From positions 1 through 5,093 of the forward strand of contig LRSK01000188.1 of assembly GCA_001563325.1 (NCBI GenBank): DNA of 5,093 bases. The letters run 5' to 3'. The DNA is from Candidatus Thorarchaeota archaeon SMTZ1-83. Its GTDB lineage: Archaea > Asgardarchaeota > Thorarchaeia > Thorarchaeales > Thorarchaeaceae. The notes beneath the pieces are model-generated. The model had not been told where the DNA came from. It did no database searches and saw only the letters and a program-made list of their open reading frames with translations. Numbering within the stretch: the first letter of the stretch is position 1; every line of letters begins with the position of its first letter. The translations under genes were made by a program, and so were the position numbers. This document shows positions 1-5,048 of this stretch, in pieces.

Positions 1-362
1 GGAGCAATGAGTGCAACAATCATGAGGACAAAAACAACAGGCACTGCGACTTGGTAGAACCCCTCTGTAATGGCTTGATACTTGGCAAGACGCATGTTTC
101 TCGGATCAGAGGTTGCGCCCCGGGCCATTTTGATCAGTCTTCGCCGCAGCTTCTTCCATTTCTCGCTGAAAGTCTGACCAAGAGTTCCCTGTTCCACCAT
201 CTTATCTACGAAGCTAAGATTGTAGAAAACATGGGACCTGTATGCTTCTATATGATAGATGGCCTTCCGAATGTCATCAGGGTCAGGTTCATCCACTTCT
301 ACGTCTTTTGTCCGACCCCTCTTCTTACTGCCTCTAGACATCTTCCGCATCTCAACTTCCAT
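1..362 (-). CDS. Probable membrane protein, N-terminal part only (runs off the left edge)
   Basis: This frame is open from an ATG at 362-360 to the window edge, giving 120 complete codons with no stop. The first ~30 residues are highly charged (MSRGSKKRGRTKDVEVDEPDPDD), followed by a soluble, probably helical stretch rich in Lys/Arg (KWKKLRRRLIKMARG, about residues 68-82). A strongly hydrophobic segment at about residues 102-120 (FYQVAVPVVFVLMIVALIA) looks like the start of a transmembrane helix. With the basic stretch before it, the N-terminal region is expected to stay in the cytoplasm. The start lies 2 nt after the stop of the metallophosphoesterase gene, so the two are almost certainly co-transcribed and probably translationally coupled. 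In-frame ATGs at codons 5 and 8 are alternative starts; none has a convincing Shine-Dalgarno. I do not recognise the family and assign no function. Confidence 0.72.
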   Translation of the reverse strand, partial: MEVEMRKMSRGSKKRGRTKDVEVDEPDPDDIRKAIYHIEAYRSHVFYNLSFVDKMVEQGTLGQTFSEKWKKLRRRLIKMARGATSDPRNMRLAKYQAITEGFYQVAVPVVFVLMIVALIA

Positions 363-364
363 TG

Positions 365-1294
365 TCAAGCTGTCACATTAATAGCTACTACTTCGCCACC
401 GGGTTTCTTTGGTAGATCGATTACGAACGCATTGAGCATGCCTTGTGTATAGGCCGACCCAGGATTCACACAGAGTGTTCGGCCGATATACTCCATGCCG
501 CCCGACTCATGAATATGTCCATGAAGGCCAAGAATGGGTTGATACTTCTCGAACAACTCCCGGATGCTCTTACTACCAACCGGAACCACATTGACCCGAG
601 CCTTCTCATCCAGCTTCGGAGCTAAATCTATCATGGTACCGTATGGAGGTGCGTGGAAGTTGCACAGCAAGTCTTCATGAGACTCTACACGACCAAACTC
701 GATTTCTAATCTCTCTTTCAACTCTTCCTCTGGACACTCACGAGGTGTATCCCAGGGAGTCGAGTTCACATACTCACAGGATATCATCTGGTAAGTATCA
801 TCGATGTTGACAACTCGCTCGAGGGGAAAGATGATTCTTCGGCTCTTCTTTATCATTTCATCTATGTCCTGTGCATCGTCGTTTCCTGGACTTACAACGA
901 CCTTGATGTGTTCGGGAATCTTCTCTTCTATTAGCTCAATCCAGTGTTGCATGCGCTCGAGCATGAGCTGCTTGAAGAGGCTCTGGACTCTGTCCGGGTT
1001 GGACTGGATTTCTTCAAGCTCTGGCTCTGTGGTCATGAACCAGTAGAAGCCGCGTTTCTCATAGATGTTCTTTGCACGCTCAACATCCTTCTCAGACTTA
1101 TACGTTTCCTTGGTCCCCCAAGGTGACGACCACCATCTACCCGGCTTCTCCTCTACAATTGGCACAATAGCCTTGCCGGTTAGGTCACCGCACATCATCA
1201 CAACGTCGCAGTTATACGCCTCATGGACTCGGACCATTTTGCGCTGCACTGTGACGCTACCATGAGCATCACATGCGAAGAAAAGTCGGGTCAA
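365..1294 (-). CDS. Calcineurin-like metallophosphoesterase with a large helical insertion
   Basis: The 309-residue product carries the blocks of the calcineurin-like dinuclear metallophosphoesterase fold. These are D9-x-H11 (CDAHGS), G36-D37 (CGDLTG), G137-N138-D139 (PGNDD), H214 (NFHAPP) and G259-H260-x-H262 (HGHIH), then NPGS at 277-280. Enzymes of this fold hydrolyse phosphomono- or phosphodiesters; the substrate cannot be read from the motifs. There is no signal peptide, so it is probably cytoplasmic. About 100 residues separate the GD and GND blocks, far more than in compact YfcE-type enzymes. This stretch holds a Trp-rich loop (GRWWSSPWG, 52-60) and charged helices to about residue 130. 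The frame is open to an ATG at 1408, but the TTG at 1294-1292 is chosen because GGAGGT sits 6 nt upstream and the protein then begins directly at the first beta-strand. It is the first gene of a leftward unit with the membrane protein 2 nt downstream. Confidence 0.9.
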   Translation of the reverse strand: MTRLFFACDAHGSVTVQRKMVRVHEAYNCDVVMMCGDLTGKAIVPIVEEKPGRWWSSPWGTKETYKSEKDVERAKNIYEKRGFYWFMTTEPELEEIQSNPDRVQSLFKQLMLERMQHWIELIEEKIPEHIKVVVSPGNDDAQDIDEMIKKSRRIIFPLERVVNIDDTYQMISCEYVNSTPWDTPRECPEEELKERLEIEFGRVESHEDLLCNFHAPPYGTMIDLAPKLDEKARVNVVPVGSKSIRELFEKYQPILGLHGHIHESGGMEYIGRTLCVNPGSAYTQGMLNAFVIDLPKKPGGEVVAINVTA

Positions 1295-1300
1295 AGTTAA

Positions 1301-1306
1301 ACCTCC
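1301..1306 (-). promoter_or_regulatory. Strong Shine-Dalgarno for the metallophosphoesterase TTG start
   Basis: On the minus strand GGAGGT is followed by 6 nt (TTAACT) and then TTG. This matches the archaeal anti-SD at the 16S 3' end very well and decides the non-ATG start over the in-frame ATG 38 codons upstream. The SD is also the edge of a small dyad (CCAG-agg-CTGG, 1305-1315) which is too short to call a regulatory hairpin. Confidence 0.85.
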
Positions 1307-1328
1307 AGAGGCTGGCGACCGAAATAGA

Positions 1329-1336
1329 TATTTAAA
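1329..1336 (-). promoter_or_regulatory. Archaeal TATA box for the metallophosphoesterase unit, possibly shared with the divergent gene
   Basis: The minus strand reads TTTAAATA, a close match to the archaeal TATA consensus, about 35 nt upstream of the TTG start. A transcription start about 25 nt downstream would fall near 1306, giving a short leader that just includes the Shine-Dalgarno. The core is nearly palindromic (TATTTAAA on the plus strand), and on that strand it is preceded by a purine/A-rich GAAATAG that could act as a BRE. It would place a plus-strand start near 1355, about 30 nt before the ATG at 1385. One TBP site may therefore serve both divergent genes. This is inferred from sequence and spacing only. 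Confidence 0.6.
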
Positions 1337-1340
1337 CGTT

Positions 1341-1356
1341 ACAGGACGCGCCCTGT
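1341..1356. promoter_or_regulatory. Short dyad beside the divergent TATA box, candidate operator
   Basis: ACAGG (1341-1345) and CCTGT (1352-1356) are perfect inverted arms around a GC-rich 6-nt centre (ACGCGC). The dyad lies 4 nt from the TATA core. It overlaps the BRE side of the leftward promoter and the region just upstream of the predicted rightward start, a position where a dimeric repressor would block one or both promoters. A 5-bp arm can occur by chance, so this is only a candidate. Confidence 0.25.
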
Positions 1357-1384
1357 AGACTCGCGGTCCCATGAAGGTCTGAGA

Positions 1385-2158
1385 ATGGAAGGAGATGCCG
1401 AGTTCCAAAAGGGCTTCGTCGTCGAGGCACTAAGAATAGTCGAAGAGGCTGACAGACAGGGCATCATCCTGAGGCTGATGGGAGCAATCGCGATCAGGCT
1501 GCACAGTCCCGATTTCGCATTTCTCCACGAGAAGCTTGGAAGAAAGATCACTGACATCGACTTTGTGGCATATGAGAAGCAAAGCACGAAGATAGAGAAG
1601 TTCTTTGAGAGCCAGGGTTACAGAAGGAAGCTGTTGTCTTTCAGCTTCGCGATGGGAGGGCGCATGATTTTCCTACACGAATCAAGCGGGCGCCATGTCG
1701 ATGTGTTTCTAGACAGGCTAGAAATGTGTCACAAGATCGAGTTCAAGAAGAGGCTCGAAGTAGACACTCCCACGATACCACTCGCGGAGCTCCTGCTGCA
1801 GAAGATGCAGATTGTGAAGATCAGCGAGAAGGACATCATCGACACAACAATGTTGATTCTAGAACATGACATCGGCGACACGGACGACAACATAATCAAC
1901 GTGGCCTATATCTCAGACATTCTATCCAAGGAGTGGGGATTCTATTACACGGTAACGACGAATTTGAGAAAAGTGGCGTCGCTTGCTCAAGAGTTTGACA
2001 CTCTAGAAGAAGAAGACAAGCATACTATTGCAGGTAGAATCGAGAAGATTCTTGAACTGCTTGAGAGTCAACCCAAGAGCCGAGGCTGGAAGATGCGGGC
2101 AAGAGTAGGCACATCCAAGAAATGGTACAAGGACGTGGACACTCCAGGGGTCCAGTGA
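1385..2158 (+). CDS. Nucleotidyltransferase-fold protein (AbiEii/MNT-related superfamily), uncharacterised
   Basis: The 257-residue product has the outline of the DNA polymerase beta-like nucleotidyltransferase fold. A GA-I-AIR segment (33-38) stands where classic members have GS. It is followed by D57-I-D59 (ITDIDF) as the metal-binding DxD, and D106 (HVDVFLD) as a plausible third carboxylate. Residues 130-160 (IPLAELLLQKMQIVKI, then KDIIDTTMLILEH) match the helical region in which AbiEii-like proteins have LAELLLxKLQ. A C-terminal tail with W235, R238/R240 and W247-Y248 looks like a conserved end motif. Such proteins transfer a nucleotide to protein or RNA targets, but no substrate is known here. 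AAGGT ends 6 nt before the ATG and supports the start. The gene stands alone, diverging from the phosphoesterase and converging on the ATC-hydrolase-like gene with a 9-nt gap. No adjacent small partner gene is seen, so a toxin-antitoxin role is not supported. Confidence 0.75.
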   Translation: MEGDAEFQKGFVVEALRIVEEADRQGIILRLMGAIAIRLHSPDFAFLHEKLGRKITDIDFVAYEKQSTKIEKFFESQGYRRKLLSFSFAMGGRMIFLHESSGRHVDVFLDRLEMCHKIEFKKRLEVDTPTIPLAELLLQKMQIVKISEKDIIDTTMLILEHDIGDTDDNIINVAYISDILSKEWGFYYTVTTNLRKVASLAQEFDTLEEEDKHTIAGRIEKILELLESQPKSRGWKMRARVGTSKKWYKDVDTPGVQ

Positions 2159-2159
2159 T

Positions 2160-2177
2160 GGAGAGATTCATCTCTTC
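2160..2177. terminator. Possible bidirectional terminator hairpin between convergent genes
   Basis: AGAGAT (2162-2167) and ATCTCT (2170-2175) are perfect inverted arms separated by 2 nt; a G-T and a G-C pair can extend the stem to 2160/2177. It begins right after the stop of the rightward gene and covers the last codons of the leftward one. Downstream on the plus strand is a pyrimidine-rich stretch (TTCTTCATTATC). Archaeal termination relies mainly on U-runs, which are poor here, so the call is weak. Confidence 0.22.
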
Positions 2178-2686
2178 TTCATTATCACTACGCTGCAGAA
2201 TTCTCCCTTCTTCTGGAGTCCGGTTTCTCCGGTTTCCGGTGGCGTCTGAGCAATCAGGTCGGGGTTGAAGCCTTCGACGAACCCGTTGTCAAACAGCTCT
2301 AAGATCGGACACACAGTTTCAAGATAGTCCTCTGACAGACCCCATTCCTCGAATGTAGGTACAAGGGTAGGCACTGGACAGGTGCGCCAGTGAATAACAG
2401 CCCTCTCCTCTTCGAGGTAGACCACCTCAGGGTTGAACACCTTGGTGCCTCCAAAGAGATTGCCTAATGTTTTGAGATCGTTCTTACCCAATGCCCTGGC
2501 TGCGTTCTTTCCAGCCACGAACCCAGCTTCATAGTTGGCCTTCTTTATGTCCTCCAGGATTTTCTTGCCATACTTCTTGGGCAGATTACGGATGAAGTAA
2601 GATACTATCAGACATCTAGTGGCTATCTCTCCCGCCACCCACTCATTACACATCTCAACCGGAATATGCTCCTCCGCCACCTTCAT
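2168..2686 (-). CDS. L-2-amino-thiazoline-4-carboxylate (ATC) hydrolase-like protein
   Basis: The 172-residue product resembles the ATC hydrolase-like family. It has a helical N-terminal half, an FGG (78-80) lead into strands, CP-x-P at 103-106, then C126-P, a DNGFVEGFNPDL segment (133-143) and a terminal KGEFCSVVI (160-168) matching the family's GDxxCxF-type end. Characterised members take part in bacterial conversion of ATC to cysteine; most relatives are unstudied. The three cysteines C103, C126 and C164 could form an active or metal site, which is inference. No signal peptide or membrane segment is visible, so it is probably cytoplasmic. The ATG at 2686-2684 is chosen because AAGGAG ends 4 nt upstream. 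The frame stays open another 69 codons into the dehydrogenase gene, but those residues are low-complexity Arg/Ser-rich shadow sequence. It is the second gene of the unit, 28 nt after the dehydrogenase stop, so co-transcription is likely. A V4R-like small-ligand domain is the main alternative. Confidence 0.68.
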   Translation of the reverse strand: MKVAEEHIPVEMCNEWVAGEIATRCLIVSYFIRNLPKKYGKKILEDIKKANYEAGFVAGKNAARALGKNDLKTLGNLFGGTKVFNPEVVYLEEERAVIHWRTCPVPTLVPTFEEWGLSEDYLETVCPILELFDNGFVEGFNPDLIAQTPPETGETGLQKKGEFCSVVIMKKR

Positions 2687-2690
2687 CAGA

Positions 2691-2696
2691 CTCCTT
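2691..2696 (-). promoter_or_regulatory. Shine-Dalgarno that sets the ATC-hydrolase-like start
   Basis: AAGGAG on the minus strand lies 4 nt before the ATG at 2686-2684, within the 28-nt gap after the dehydrogenase stop. It supports the internal start over the upstream in-frame ATG at 2893. An own SD inside an intra-operon gap fits a downstream gene translated independently from a shared transcript. Confidence 0.75.
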
Positions 2697-2714
2697 CTCT
2701 TCTCTCCACTTGAA

Positions 2715-3779
2715 TTAGAACAACACTTGGACCTTGATAGATTCATTCTTCTTCTTGTCCAACGCGACTTCGAAGGCCTCCGAGGCTTCTTCGAGGGAGT
2801 ATTTGTGGGTAATGATTGGCTTTGCATCAATCTTGCCCCTCGCCAACATCTCCAGGGAGAGAGCGAACTCCTTCTTGTGAGTCCAGTACCCATATCCCCA
2901 GGCCCCTGTGAGTTTCACTTCCTTTGTCACGAGGCTGAACATGTTGATGGGCATTGGATTGAGGAAGATGCCAGTGGCTACTAGTGTTCCACGACGTCTA
3001 AGCATGTTGACACCCTCATCGAGCACCGGGGCCTCTCCTCCAACTGCTTCAATCACCTTGTCCACGCCTCGGCCATCCGTAAGCTCCATTATCCGTTCAA
3101 CTGTGTTTTCCTTACGAGCATTGACGACCTCAGTCGCCCCAAACCGTTCCGCTGCCCTTGTCTGGAAGTCGTGTGTCCCAGCTACGTAGACTTCTCTTGC
3201 ACCCTGAAGTAGTGCGCCCTGCACGGCAAAGAGCCCGATGCTCCCAGCTCCAAGAATGGCGACTGAGTCCTCGCTGGATATCTCGGCCCTGTTGATTGCA
3301 TGTTCTGCAACTGCGATACAGTCCAATGTGGCCGCTTCTTCGAATGATACATTCTTCGGAAGCTTGAAGCACTTGTCCTCAGGGACGACACAATACTCTG
3401 CCAAGCCCCCGATGTAATAGAATCCAATTAGCCCAGAGTTTGCACAGATATTGTACCATCCAATTCGGCACCAGTTGCACTCACCACAGTTGACAGTTGG
3501 TTCGACAGCTACACGGTCTCCCTTTTTCAGAGTTGTGACTCCTTCGCCAATTTCATGGACCTCTCCAGACAGTTCATGCCCGGGTACGTATATCCCCTCA
3601 CCAAGAACTGAGTTGATTGGAATGAAGGTCTTCTCCTTGTAGAGGTGCAGGTCACTACCACAGATTCCAGTGGCCTTGACCTTGAGCAGAATCCAACCGG
3701 GATCAAGTTTGGGAATCTCTACTGCGTCAATTCTGAGGTCTTTAGGACCGTGAAGCACGGCTGCCTTCATCTTTCCCAT
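2715..3779 (-). CDS. Zinc-dependent medium-chain alcohol/polyol dehydrogenase (MDR superfamily)
   Basis: The 354-residue product is a full-length MDR enzyme of the sorbitol/threonine/butanediol dehydrogenase type, oxidising a secondary alcohol or polyol with NAD(P)+. The catalytic zinc site is visible as C40-GSDLH and G67-H68-E69, with D153 a likely further ligand. The structural zinc loop has C98, C101, C104 and C112. The Rossmann motif GAGSIG is at 177-182. At the end of the second Rossmann strand, where NAD-specific members have Asp or Glu, the sequence is VYVAGTHDFQTR (197-208), with Gly at 201; this argues for NADP use or relaxed specificity. The start is set at the ATG 3779-3777, 9 nt after GAGAGG, because the protein then begins with the family's MKAAVLHGP strand; the ATG three codons later is an alternative. 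The frame is open to 4100, but that extension is antisense to the UroD-like gene. It is first in the unit with the ATC-hydrolase-like gene. The substrate is unknown. Confidence 0.93.
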   Translation of the reverse strand: MGKMKAAVLHGPKDLRIDAVEIPKLDPGWILLKVKATGICGSDLHLYKEKTFIPINSVLGEGIYVPGHELSGEVHEIGEGVTTLKKGDRVAVEPTVNCGECNWCRIGWYNICANSGLIGFYYIGGLAEYCVVPEDKCFKLPKNVSFEEAATLDCIAVAEHAINRAEISSEDSVAILGAGSIGLFAVQGALLQGAREVYVAGTHDFQTRAAERFGATEVVNARKENTVERIMELTDGRGVDKVIEAVGGEAPVLDEGVNMLRRRGTLVATGIFLNPMPINMFSLVTKEVKLTGAWGYGYWTHKKEFALSLEMLARGKIDAKPIITHKYSLEEASEAFEVALDKKKNESIKVQVLF

Positions 3780-3820
3780 TGTCCACAGCCTCTCTGAGAA
3801 GATGCGGTGACGCTCCAGAC

Positions 3821-3836
3821 TACATAAGGATTTCCG
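3821..3836 (-). promoter_or_regulatory. Candidate promoter for the dehydrogenase unit
   Basis: On the minus strand CGGAAAT is followed by CCTTATGTA, resembling a purine-rich BRE next to a degenerate archaeal TATA box. It lies about 45 nt upstream of the dehydrogenase ATG and would put transcription start near 3799, leaving a leader of about 20 nt that includes GAGAGG. The TATA match is imperfect. Confidence 0.4.
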
Positions 3837-3843
3837 CTGAAGG

Positions 3844-3850
3844 TTTAATT
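3844..3850 (+). promoter_or_regulatory. Candidate TATA box for the UroD-like gene
   Basis: TTTAATT, preceded by GAAGG, is the best TATA-like element upstream of the gene starting at 3909. A start about 26 nt downstream would be near 3873, giving a leader of about 35 nt that contains AAGGAG at 3891-3896. GTTTAA here (3843-3848) is repeated in inverted form as TTAAAC at 3875-3880, so a second weaker AT-rich element exists nearer the gene. Confidence 0.4.
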
Positions 3851-3890
3851 GGAGGTTGCACGCAGGGAGAAATGTTAAACTGCACATCGG

Positions 3891-3896
3891 AAGGAG
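3891..3896 (+). promoter_or_regulatory. Distant Shine-Dalgarno for the UroD-like gene
   Basis: AAGGAG is the only good anti-SD match upstream, but it is 12 nt from the ATG at 3909, longer than the usual 4-9 nt. No other start is available upstream because an in-frame TAA lies at 3876-3878. The first residues (MKSRERF, then HEEPDRVP) match the usual beginning of the family, so the ATG stands despite the spacing. Confidence 0.5.
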
Positions 3897-3908
3897 CAGA
3901 GTCCTGGG

Positions 3909-5039
3909 ATGAAGTCGAGAGAGAGATTCCACAAGGCTGTGAACCACGAGGAACCAGATAGGGTCCCTATTGACTATTGGACCACTTCTGCTGCGTACAT
4001 AAGGCTCCGGGACCATTTGGGAATAACTGCCAAGGAAGACCAAGAGTGGGGAATCATGGAAGCTTGGAAGATCTCTGAGGAGATGCTCCGAAGACTCCAT
4101 GTCGACTTTCGGCGAGTCTATATGAACCCGTCATCAAGCTTTGAGATGAAGACCTTTCCTGACGGCTCGACTAATACTGAATACGGATTTCGCGGCAAGT
4201 ACATAGGTCTCTATTGGGAAGTCACGCACTTTCCCTGGGCAGACTTCACAGAGATTGAGCAGGTGGAAGAATACGAATGGCCTGATGCCGACGACGCTTC
4301 AAGAATGGATGGCGTTGTAGAGTGGGCCAAGCACCTCCACGAAGAAACCCAATATGCGGTGGTCGGAATGGTAGGAGGTCCATGGGGCGTCTTTGAAATT
4401 TGTGAACACTACATGCGTGGATTTGACAGGTTTCTCATCGATCTTGTAGAGAACACTGCGCTAGCGGAGGCAATGATGGACAAGGCCATGGACCTAGCCC
4501 TTGACATGAACCGAGTGCTTCTTGATGAGGCAGGTGAGTATCTTGACCTGGTGCAGGTCGGTGATGACCTGGGACACCAGCACGGATTGATAATGAGCCC
4601 GAGGATGTATCGCAAGCTTGTGAAGCCGCGACACAAGAAGATCTATGGTGACATCCACAAGAGAGCACCCAATGTGAAGATTCTCTATCACAGCTGTGGA
4701 GCGATCGAGCCGCTCATTGGGGACCTAATAGATGTTCATGTGGATATTCTCAATCCGATACAACCTCTAGCGAAAGGCATGGATTCTGAAGTCCTGAAAG
4801 AGAAGTATGGAAACCACCTGACGTTCCACGGAGGCATAGATTTGCAGCGTGCAATGTCCGAGCGCGGCACTCTGGAGGACATCAGGTCTGAGGTCGATAC
4901 AAGATTGAAGGCATTGGCTCCCGGTGGCGGTTATATCCTTGCGCCAGCCCACAACATTCAACCAGATTCAACGCCTGAGAAGATACTGGAGATGTTTGAC
5001 TACGTTGAGAGGCGTGGAAAATACCCGATAGACTTCTGA
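3909..5039 (+). CDS. UroD/MtaA superfamily protein, putative corrinoid-linked methyltransferase rather than true uroporphyrinogen decarboxylase
   Basis: The 376-residue product is a complete TIM-barrel protein of the uroporphyrinogen decarboxylase superfamily. It begins with SRERFHKAVNHEEPDRVPID, has a GPWGVFEICEHYMRG segment (158-171), a DDLGHQHG loop (219-226), the metal motif H261-S-C263-G, a FHGGID strand (306-311) and ends with APAHNIQPDSTPE (345-357). The RQAGR signature of genuine heme-pathway UroD is absent. The HxC motif is that of zinc-dependent cobamide:coenzyme M or corrinoid methyltransferases such as MtaA, MtbA and CmuA. In those enzymes a late Cys (APGCG type) completes the site; here H348 takes its place. 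A methyl-transfer role is therefore plausible but unproved. No corrinoid-binding partner is visible in the window. It is cytoplasmic, transcribed alone, and diverges from the dehydrogenase unit. Decarboxylase activity is the less likely alternative. Confidence 0.88.
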   Translation: MKSRERFHKAVNHEEPDRVPIDYWTTSAAYIRLRDHLGITAKEDQEWGIMEAWKISEEMLRRLHVDFRRVYMNPSSSFEMKTFPDGSTNTEYGFRGKYIGLYWEVTHFPWADFTEIEQVEEYEWPDADDASRMDGVVEWAKHLHEETQYAVVGMVGGPWGVFEICEHYMRGFDRFLIDLVENTALAEAMMDKAMDLALDMNRVLLDEAGEYLDLVQVGDDLGHQHGLIMSPRMYRKLVKPRHKKIYGDIHKRAPNVKILYHSCGAIEPLIGDLIDVHVDILNPIQPLAKGMDSEVLKEKYGNHLTFHGGIDLQRAMSERGTLEDIRSEVDTRLKALAPGGGYILAPAHNIQPDSTPEKILEMFDYVERRGKYPIDF

Positions 5040-5048
5040 CCCTCAACG

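Noticed and set aside
51..452. Plus-strand open frame of 133 codons
   Set aside because: It is antisense to the membrane-protein gene and the end of the phosphoesterase, has no recognisable motif, and its composition fits a shadow frame.
1295..1408. Upstream extension of the phosphoesterase frame to an ATG at 1408
   Set aside because: It would run over the TATA box and into the start of the divergent gene. The TTG at 1294 has an excellent Shine-Dalgarno.
1385..2158. AbiE-type or MNT/HEPN toxin-antitoxin system
   Set aside because: The nucleotidyltransferase fold is suggestive, but no antitoxin or HEPN partner lies next to it, since both neighbours are unrelated genes. It is better treated as a solo protein.
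2687..2893. Upstream extension of the ATC-hydrolase-like frame
   Set aside because: The 69 codons overlap the dehydrogenase gene in another frame and give Arg/Ser-rich shadow sequence. A good Shine-Dalgarno marks the ATG at 2686.
3857..3896. Direct repeat TGCAC (3857-3861 and 3881-3885), each followed by a purine-rich GGGAG/AAGGAG stretch
   Set aside because: The 5-nt repeat unit is too short, with diverged flanks, to claim an operator or riboswitch element.
3780..4100. N-terminal extension of the dehydrogenase frame to an ATG at 4100
   Set aside because: The extra 107 residues have no MDR similarity, lie antisense to the 5' part of the UroD-like gene and cross the divergent promoter region. 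The MDR fold begins at MKAAVLHG.
4409..4961. Several minus-strand open frames inside the UroD-like gene
   Set aside because: They are short, overlap each other, lie antisense to a strongly supported gene and show no domain features.
3909..5039. Genuine heme-pathway uroporphyrinogen decarboxylase (hemE)
   Set aside because: The RQAGR signature near the N-terminus is absent, while an HxC metal motif typical of the methyltransferase branch is present.
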